Shown: positions 63,701-64,000 of the stretch, piece after piece | Layout of the letters: each line of letters starts with the position of its first letter | Numbering within the stretch: position 1 is the first letter of the stretch | Source: Mycolicibacterium neoaurum ATCC 25795 | GTDB lineage: Bacteria; Actinomycetota; Actinomycetes; Mycobacteriales; Mycobacteriaceae | Reading direction: 5' to 3' | Assembly (NCBI RefSeq): GCF_000691525.1 | Contig: NZ_JMDW01000009.1 | Coordinates: forward strand, 310,001-374,000 | Length of the DNA: 64,000 bases | The notes under the pieces: generated by a model | What the model was told of the DNA's origin: nothing | Seen by the model: only the letters and a program-made list of their open reading frames with translations | Databases searched by the model: none | Translations under genes and position numbers: made by a program

Positions 63701-64000
63701 CAGCACGAAGCGCTTGGTGCACGCCCACACGTCGGCGCCCGGGGTGGATGCGGTGGCGATGAATGGCGCCGCGGTGGCCACGATCAGCGCACCCAGCGTG
63801 TTGACCACCAGCCAGCACATCGAGAAGTACGCGTTCATCTCGGTGCCGAGCTGTGCCACCACGATCAGCGGTACCAGCAGCGGCACGATCACGTTGATGG
63901 CGTTGATCGCGTAGGAACTGGCGAAGAAGTTGACCAACTCGCGACGGTCGGGCAGATCGGCCGTTCCGGTTCGGGCACTCGTCTCCCTGCGGATGACGAC
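60788..64000 (-). CDS. Flippase-type membrane domain fused to NRPS-like adenylation, carrier and thioesterase domains (5' end outside window)
   Basis: The frame is open to the window edge, so the start is missing; 1070 residues are visible. Counting from the TTG codon at 63937: residues 1-210 hold about six membrane helices like the C-terminal half of an oligosaccharide/MATE-type flippase; about 225-710 is an AMP-binding domain (IQFTSGSSGEPKAVLHVHG, NWAGSSETLG, GRMDAAVKIRGYLVEPAEVE, ELPRNERGKVDRRAL); about 725-800 is a carrier domain (ENFYALGGDSLNVQRM); about 815-1049 is a thioesterase (LAGHSLGAFIAIDVANRL; final His in NCDHDSV). No stop or frameshift separates them. The product may activate and load an acid, release or transfer it, and export a modified lipid or glycan. 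Condensation domains are absent. Confidence 0.85.
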   Translation of the reverse strand, partial: VVIRRETSARTGTADLPDRRELVNFFASSYAINAINVIVPLLVPLIVVAQLGTEMNAYFSMCWLVVNTLGALIVATAAPFIATASTPGADVWACTKRFVLLCGGSAVAGCVVLMAAAPFILGILGPHYAANGTTLIRTMALVLPAVALTTIYTALARLQRKLRLAVISQVLLGVLVVVGVILTTPEWGIDAVGYTYVAGELLITLVVLGPTVALLRRVAATPSGQALDSPVRTIPIRPELSHIAPIEFDSVSERFGQIAQDKRDSVAVRTANASITYGELKSAAETWTHALRRRHDPEAPVAMVADLSPQIAAVVLGSFAAGAPLVPLDPGLPQDRIIHIFDALREHGRRVDTVIVDDPDHAPARQLAHGCTVWPAHTPPERTPAPGPSAALDRQRVTSIQFTSGSSGEPKAVLHVHGTWLSDWILHRDRFGIVEDSRVALCMPVSFAAGMNVLVGALLSGAQVVSIDPRNCTPESAIDRLADADIVMCTPSFLQSLTEAASGRTLSGVQRIVTTGEPVYGNVLRRARELAPNAVLTNWAGSSETLGIAHFDIWPDEEVPAGVIPAGVAVPHKELGIDELGRLTVTSPYVAAGYLRADSASTTFTTNPDGSRTFVTNDRARITEDGTLVVLGRMDAAVKIRGYLVEPAEVEAALLDCPGVREALVVADQHSGAPVLTAYVAPDPELRSPAVADIRAQLHTRLPAWMVPTNVVMLQELPRNERGKVDRRALPAPTRGPITAPEDGLESAIATAWAEVLRLDQIGRDENFYALGGDSLNVQRMISLVGGEHDIRLTASDLAAAPTIAQFAEVVRSRRAGEAVLRDSGIRPTTVVLRTPGEHTRSTLFCFAGAGASALSFVPLTDRLGVDTAVIAFQAQGLENRAFPDWTIGRAARRHLSDLLSLQPTGPYRLAGHSLGAFIAIDVANRLRALGHQVELVTLLDPFLPPRTVRAARRELPDVGSTLLEQPPAAPRELWRQRLWLPLAGILDGTPDEKVAALREVGVRVGRLHRPRPYPGRTLLILSSFNRDDERVWPQLLTGDLSVQRINCDHDSVVREPHVGRVADMIRAQR

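Overview
This window reads as the chromosome of a high-GC actinobacterium of the Mycobacterium/Mycolicibacterium type. Gene order matches two blocks of the M. tuberculosis genome that I know: the rarA-yjbQ-alaS-ruvX-mltG-aroE-pilD-aroC-aroK-aroB-pepQ-efp-nusB block (Rv2559c to Rv2532c) and the pyrR-pyrB-pyrC-carA-carB-pyrF-mihF-gmk-rpoZ-coaBC-metK-BVMO-lipH-lipI-priA-fmt-rsmB-rpe-ribD block (Rv1379 to Rv1409). Frequent GTG starts and 1-11 bp overlaps between genes fit the same group. The species is inferred from gene content only; I see no rRNA, tRNA, CRISPR array, IS element or prophage.

Layout. 1-3569: end of a secreted protein, an ASCH-like protein, a DUF3097 protein, the AAA+ ATPase RarA and a YjbQ protein. 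3645-12412: alaS, ruvX, mltG, then shikimate genes aroE, aroC, aroK and aroB with a small prepilin peptidase; aroQ is missing from its usual place after aroB. 12413-15655: a membrane protein, pepQ, efp, nusB and a hypothetical gene. 15666-19534 is accessory: a MocR-type regulator divergent from a GNAT acetyltransferase, then a DUF222/HNH (13E12-type) gene. 19733-26374 is a tight operon: GntR/UTRA regulator, AprB-like 2x[4Fe-4S] ferredoxin, a complete TauABC/SsuABC-like importer, and an AprA-like flavoprotein carrying C-terminal HEAT repeats. A serine hydrolase and an MHS-type MFS transporter follow as a divergent pair.

28890-37655 is the pyrimidine operon, headed by a leader with a PyrR-binding loop. 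38119-41971 holds mihF, gmk, rpoZ, coaBC and metK, closed by an 18-bp perfect hairpin facing a Baeyer-Villiger-type monooxygenase and two HSL-family esterases. 45405-54624 runs from a YhhN protein through priA (helicase motifs lost), a DUF2207/LemA pair, fmt, rsmB and rpe to ribD.

After ribD the known synteny stops. 54625-64000 holds a 49-codon orphan ORF with a GAAA-loop hairpin, a TIM-barrel isomerase, a membrane-anchored EEP phosphatase, a GT2 glycosyltransferase, an FkbM methyltransferase, a GjpA-like secreted protein with a Lys/Ala/Asp repeat tail, and a very large gene running off the window that fuses a flippase-type membrane domain to adenylation, carrier and thioesterase domains. This looks like a cell-envelope glycan or glycolipid locus.

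The strongest unusual signals are the flippase-A-PCP-TE fusion, the AprBA-like/ABC operon with a HEAT-fused flavoprotein, and three short tandem repeats placed exactly on stop/start junctions (mltG/aroE, prepilin peptidase/aroC, pyrC/next gene), each copy re-creating the stop and/or start codon as in MIRU-type repeats.
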